Below are positions 36,481 to 39,009 of a stretch of DNA of 39,009 nt, in pieces. The position numbers and the translations under genes were made by a program. Under the pieces are notes generated by a model that searched no databases, was not told the origin of the DNA, and saw only the letters and a program-made list of their open reading frames with translations. Within the stretch, counting starts at the first letter, position 1. Each line of letters opens with the position of its first letter. The DNA comes from an uncultured Oscillospiraceae bacterium (GTDB lineage Bacteria > Bacillota > Clostridia > Oscillospirales > Oscillospiraceae): the NCBI GenBank assembly GCA_944385765.1, contig CALWYL010000012.1, positions 1 to 39,009 of the forward strand. Direction: 5' to 3'.

Positions 36481-39009
36481 TTACAGATCCCAGTTCATCG
36501 GCTCGGTGTCGGTAACACTGACGAGCTTGTAGGTGCCGCCGCAGATGGGGTTCAGAGTCACGGAGAGGGTGTTGCCGTCGGTGCTCTTGACCTCAGCCTT
36601 GACGGTGTCGACGAGAACGTCGCTCGGGTCATAGTACTCGATGGTCATGTACCAAGTCTTGCTGATGTCAATGGCGCCAGCATTCTTGGCCGTCCAGGTA
36701 GCGACTATCTCCTCACCCAGGGTGGTTCCGGCAGGAACAACGGCGGGGTTGGAGTAGACAGCGTTATAAGTAGAGTCGGTGCTGAACGCAATCTTACCGA
36801 GGGTGATGTCGGAAATCTCGACCTCAGCATAGCGGTCGCTGTTGTACTGCGGGTCGATGCCGCTCAGCACGAACACGTTCTCAACGCGCTTGCCGTCCTT
36901 CACGTAAGGAGCAAGAGACAGAGTGGACGGATCGGCGTCGCCGCCCAGAGTGACAGTGGAGTAAATGCGCTCGCTGTCAACGTTGGCGTTGTAGAGCAGC
37001 ACACTGACAAGCGCCGTGCTGTCATTGATGACATTGGGGCCGTAGAAGTGCCAGCCAGCCTTCTGGAGCTCGGGGCTCAGGCTCAGAACGGCCTGCCAGT
37101 TGAGGCCGCCGTCGAGGACATAAACAACATTTATGCCTTCGCTGGTCCAAGTGTAAGCAACATTAGCCTGGTAAACGCCGTTGTCAAAGAAGTCGTCGCT
37201 CAGGAAGAAGTCAGCGGGTTTGCTGACCTTGTCGATGTCGGAACCAGTGCGCAGGTCGATGACCAGGCAATTCTCAGCGAACGGCCTCTCATCACCCCTG
37301 TGGCTGAACATCGGATTGGCCTCTGTGCCGACAACATTGACGGTGTCGTAGACATAGTCGGTGGGGTCAACGGCACTGGTCAGAGTGTATACGCCGGTGG
37401 CGGCGTCGCGCTCATACTTGTAGAAACCACGAACTATACCGGCAGCAGCCTTAGTAGCATCAACGCGGACGGTAGCGGGAACACCGTTCAGGTAAGCCTT
37501 ATCGGTGAAGTAGTACCCAGCCATGTGATAGTCAAACGCGTCGGTGGTCATGAGGTTGCTGGGGAAGAACAGGTAGCTGCCGCTGGTGCTGGCGATGCCG
37601 TCGAAGCCGAAGACAACGTTGGCCTTCCAGGAGCCGGTATCCTGCATGCTCATGGTCAGAGCAATGTTCTCCAGCTTGACAGAGACGTCGCCGGCCTCGA
37701 GGTACTCGCTGAGGAAAGCGGCCAGGCTGTTGAAGACCTGGACATCAAGGTCGTCGCCGCGGTTGCTGGCCACGATGAAGGTGGTGTCGTCATCAAAGTA
37801 GACGTCGCCAGTGACGTTCGTGACGCCGGTAATCTTGTAGCTGTTGGCGGAGAAGGTCGCGCCGGCCTTCTTAATGGCGTAGGAGTAGCCGTAGATGTTG
37901 TCGGCGTCCTCAACAAGGCCGTTGTCGGCGTTGCCGAGCTTGTTGGTGTCGTAGTAGCCGTTGTGCTGGTTATCGGCCTTGTAAGCCTCGACAGCAGCAA
38001 CCCACTTATAGGTGACAGGGGCCTCGAAAGGCACGCCGGTCTCAATGTTCACGAACTGAGCAACGAGCTCAGCGTCGCTCCACCACACATCGTGAGCGGA
38101 AGGAGTCCTGACGGTGCCGGTATAGTAGCCGATGCTCTCGCCGCCGCGGATATCCCAGGTGATGAAATGGCCGTGGTTATCCAGAGTGAAAGCGTAGGTC
38201 TCGCCGGCGACAAGGCGCTCGTGAGCCCCGGTCTGAACGAAAGAGCCATCCCAGAAAGCGGAGCCGTCAAGAACAGTGCCATCCTCGAGGGTGATGGCGT
38301 TGTTAACGCGGCTGATGCTCATGACCTTGCCGATAGTGGCGCTAGGAACGTAGACGTGGAAGGACTCATCCTTGCTGGTGGTAGACTCAGCGTGGATGTA
38401 GATGATAGCGTCGTCCTTGTGAATCTCGCTGATGTCAGTCAGAATGTCGTCGTTGGCGGCAACATAGTTGTCGATAACGGTGGTCTTCTGGTTAGTGGAA
38501 CGGACGCCCAGCGTGTCAAGGTCGTACAGGAAGGTCACATCAGCGTAGCCCGCGTCGATAGCGGTGTTGTTGATGAAGCTGTACTCGTACTCAACGGTGC
38601 CACGGTCGTCGCCAATCTCGAAACGGTTAGCACCGACGGTCTTGGCGTTGGCAGCCTGAGCAGCGTCAATCTTGAGGCAAGAGGTGTTCTCGACAGAGGC
38701 CAGATCCATGACGTAGACGGCGGTCTTGCCGTTGACGTGCCAAATCTTGGCGGCGTGGTACATCATGTCGAGGTCGGTGTCGGCGGCGACAGAGCAGAGC
38801 CGGTCGGCGGCGGCAGTGCCGTAGTTCTTGGACAGAACGGTGGTGGCATTGCCCATGCCCTCGTTGTCAACGACTATACCGGTGTCGCTGTCGAGGCCGT
38901 AAACGACGCCGCCCAGAGTGCCCTCGGGAGTGACGCGGTCGAAAATCTTGTCGTTGTAGCTGAAGATGTAGTCGCCCAGAGCGGGGCTGTACACCACGAT
39001 GCCCAGAGT
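36481..39009 (-). CDS. Large surface-type protein of unknown family, N-terminal part outside the window
   Basis: The frame is open to the right edge, so only the C-terminal 842 residues are seen. It is rich in Asp, Thr, Val, Asn and aromatics, with very few cysteines and no transmembrane helix. Predicted beta strands alternate with short loops throughout (KIWHVNGKTAVYVMDLAS, VEYEYSFINNTAIDAGYADV), as in secreted beta-sandwich or S-layer-type proteins. The last ~100 residues look like one more beta domain (WYMTIEYYDPSDVLVDTVKA) ending in MNWDL. No LPxTG motif or C-terminal anchor follows, so any anchor such as SLH domains would be at the missing N-terminus. Codon use is less GC-rich than in its neighbours, which could reflect high expression or a different origin. 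Confidence 0.8.
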   Translation of the reverse strand, partial: TLGIVVYSPALGDYIFSYNDKIFDRVTPEGTLGGVVYGLDSDTGIVVDNEGMGNATTVLSKNYGTAAADRLCSVAADTDLDMMYHAAKIWHVNGKTAVYVMDLASVENTSCLKIDAAQAANAKTVGANRFEIGDDRGTVEYEYSFINNTAIDAGYADVTFLYDLDTLGVRSTNQKTTVIDNYVAANDDILTDISEIHKDDAIIYIHAESTTSKDESFHVYVPSATIGKVMSISRVNNAITLEDGTVLDGSAFWDGSFVQTGAHERLVAGETYAFTLDNHGHFITWDIRGGESIGYYTGTVRTPSAHDVWWSDAELVAQFVNIETGVPFEAPVTYKWVAAVEAYKADNQHNGYYDTNKLGNADNGLVEDADNIYGYSYAIKKAGATFSANSYKITGVTNVTGDVYFDDDTTFIVASNRGDDLDVQVFNSLAAFLSEYLEAGDVSVKLENIALTMSMQDTGSWKANVVFGFDGIASTSGSYLFFPSNLMTTDAFDYHMAGYYFTDKAYLNGVPATVRVDATKAAAGIVRGFYKYERDAATGVYTLTSAVDPTDYVYDTVNVVGTEANPMFSHRGDERPFAENCLVIDLRTGSDIDKVSKPADFFLSDDFFDNGVYQANVAYTWTSEGINVVYVLDGGLNWQAVLSLSPELQKAGWHFYGPNVINDSTALVSVLLYNANVDSERIYSTVTLGGDADPSTLSLAPYVKDGKRVENVFVLSGIDPQYNSDRYAEVEISDITLGKIAFSTDSTYNAVYSNPAVVPAGTTLGEEIVATWTAKNAGAIDISKTWYMTIEYYDPSDVLVDTVKAEVKSTDGNTLSVTLNPICGGTYKLVSVTDTEPMNWDL

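Overview
The window reads as a chromosomal segment of a GC-rich, endospore-forming Gram-positive bacterium, most likely a gut Clostridia of the Oscillospiraceae/Ruminococcaceae type. The signs are a germination protease gene (gpr), class III fructose-bisphosphatase, CIRCE and parS sites of Firmicutes type, sigma-A promoters with 16-17 bp spacers, and five tRNA genes that all encode CCA. It is housekeeping backbone, with the end of an integrated element on the left and a large surface-protein gene cut by the right edge.

Left edge (1-1.33 kb): the 3' part of a tyrosine recombinase gene, a tiny hydrophobic ORF and terminators, ending at an initiator tRNA gene whose 3' half looks like the attachment site. 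From 1.4 to 5.8 kb the minus strand carries fbp, a sugar O-acetyltransferase and the rpsB-tsf operon. After tRNA-Gln comes a minus-strand cluster (8.8 to 6.1 kb): an anchored SGNH hydrolase, a DUF4358 lipoprotein, an ECF sigma factor and an RsiV-like anti-sigma factor, with a plausible ECF promoter in front. An APH-like kinase and tRNA-Thr follow, then a 440-bp AT-rich gap with tandem DnaA-box-like repeats.

From 19.1 down to 10.3 kb runs a tightly coupled minus-strand operon: uvrB, a CapA-family protein, polA, a zincin fused to a degenerate low-molecular-weight phosphatase, rimI, tsaD and radC. Next are a COG2509-type flavoprotein, tRNA-Gly and a P1B-type metal ATPase with a CsoR-like operator. 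A CIRCE-controlled hsp20, rpsT and divergent gpr follow. Two parS sites then lead into parA-parB-serS.

Right part: an aminotransferase (minus); a plus-strand operon of a permuted papain-like enzyme, a VTT-domain membrane protein and an OmpR-type two-component system; then a 46-aa lipoprotein gene behind direct repeats that could be the regulator's own site. A CAT-family acetyltransferase and the rpmG-secE-nusG-rplK-rplA operon (without rplJ-rplL) follow on the minus strand, then a 6S-like RNA candidate, tRNA-Ser, and the 3' 2.5 kb of an unrecognised surface-type protein.

Most candidates for new biology are modest: the sigma/anti-sigma/SGNH module, the zincin-pseudophosphatase fusion, the envelope two-component operon with its small lipoprotein, and the altered initiator tRNA at the integration junction. 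No CRISPR array, T-box or clear riboswitch was seen.
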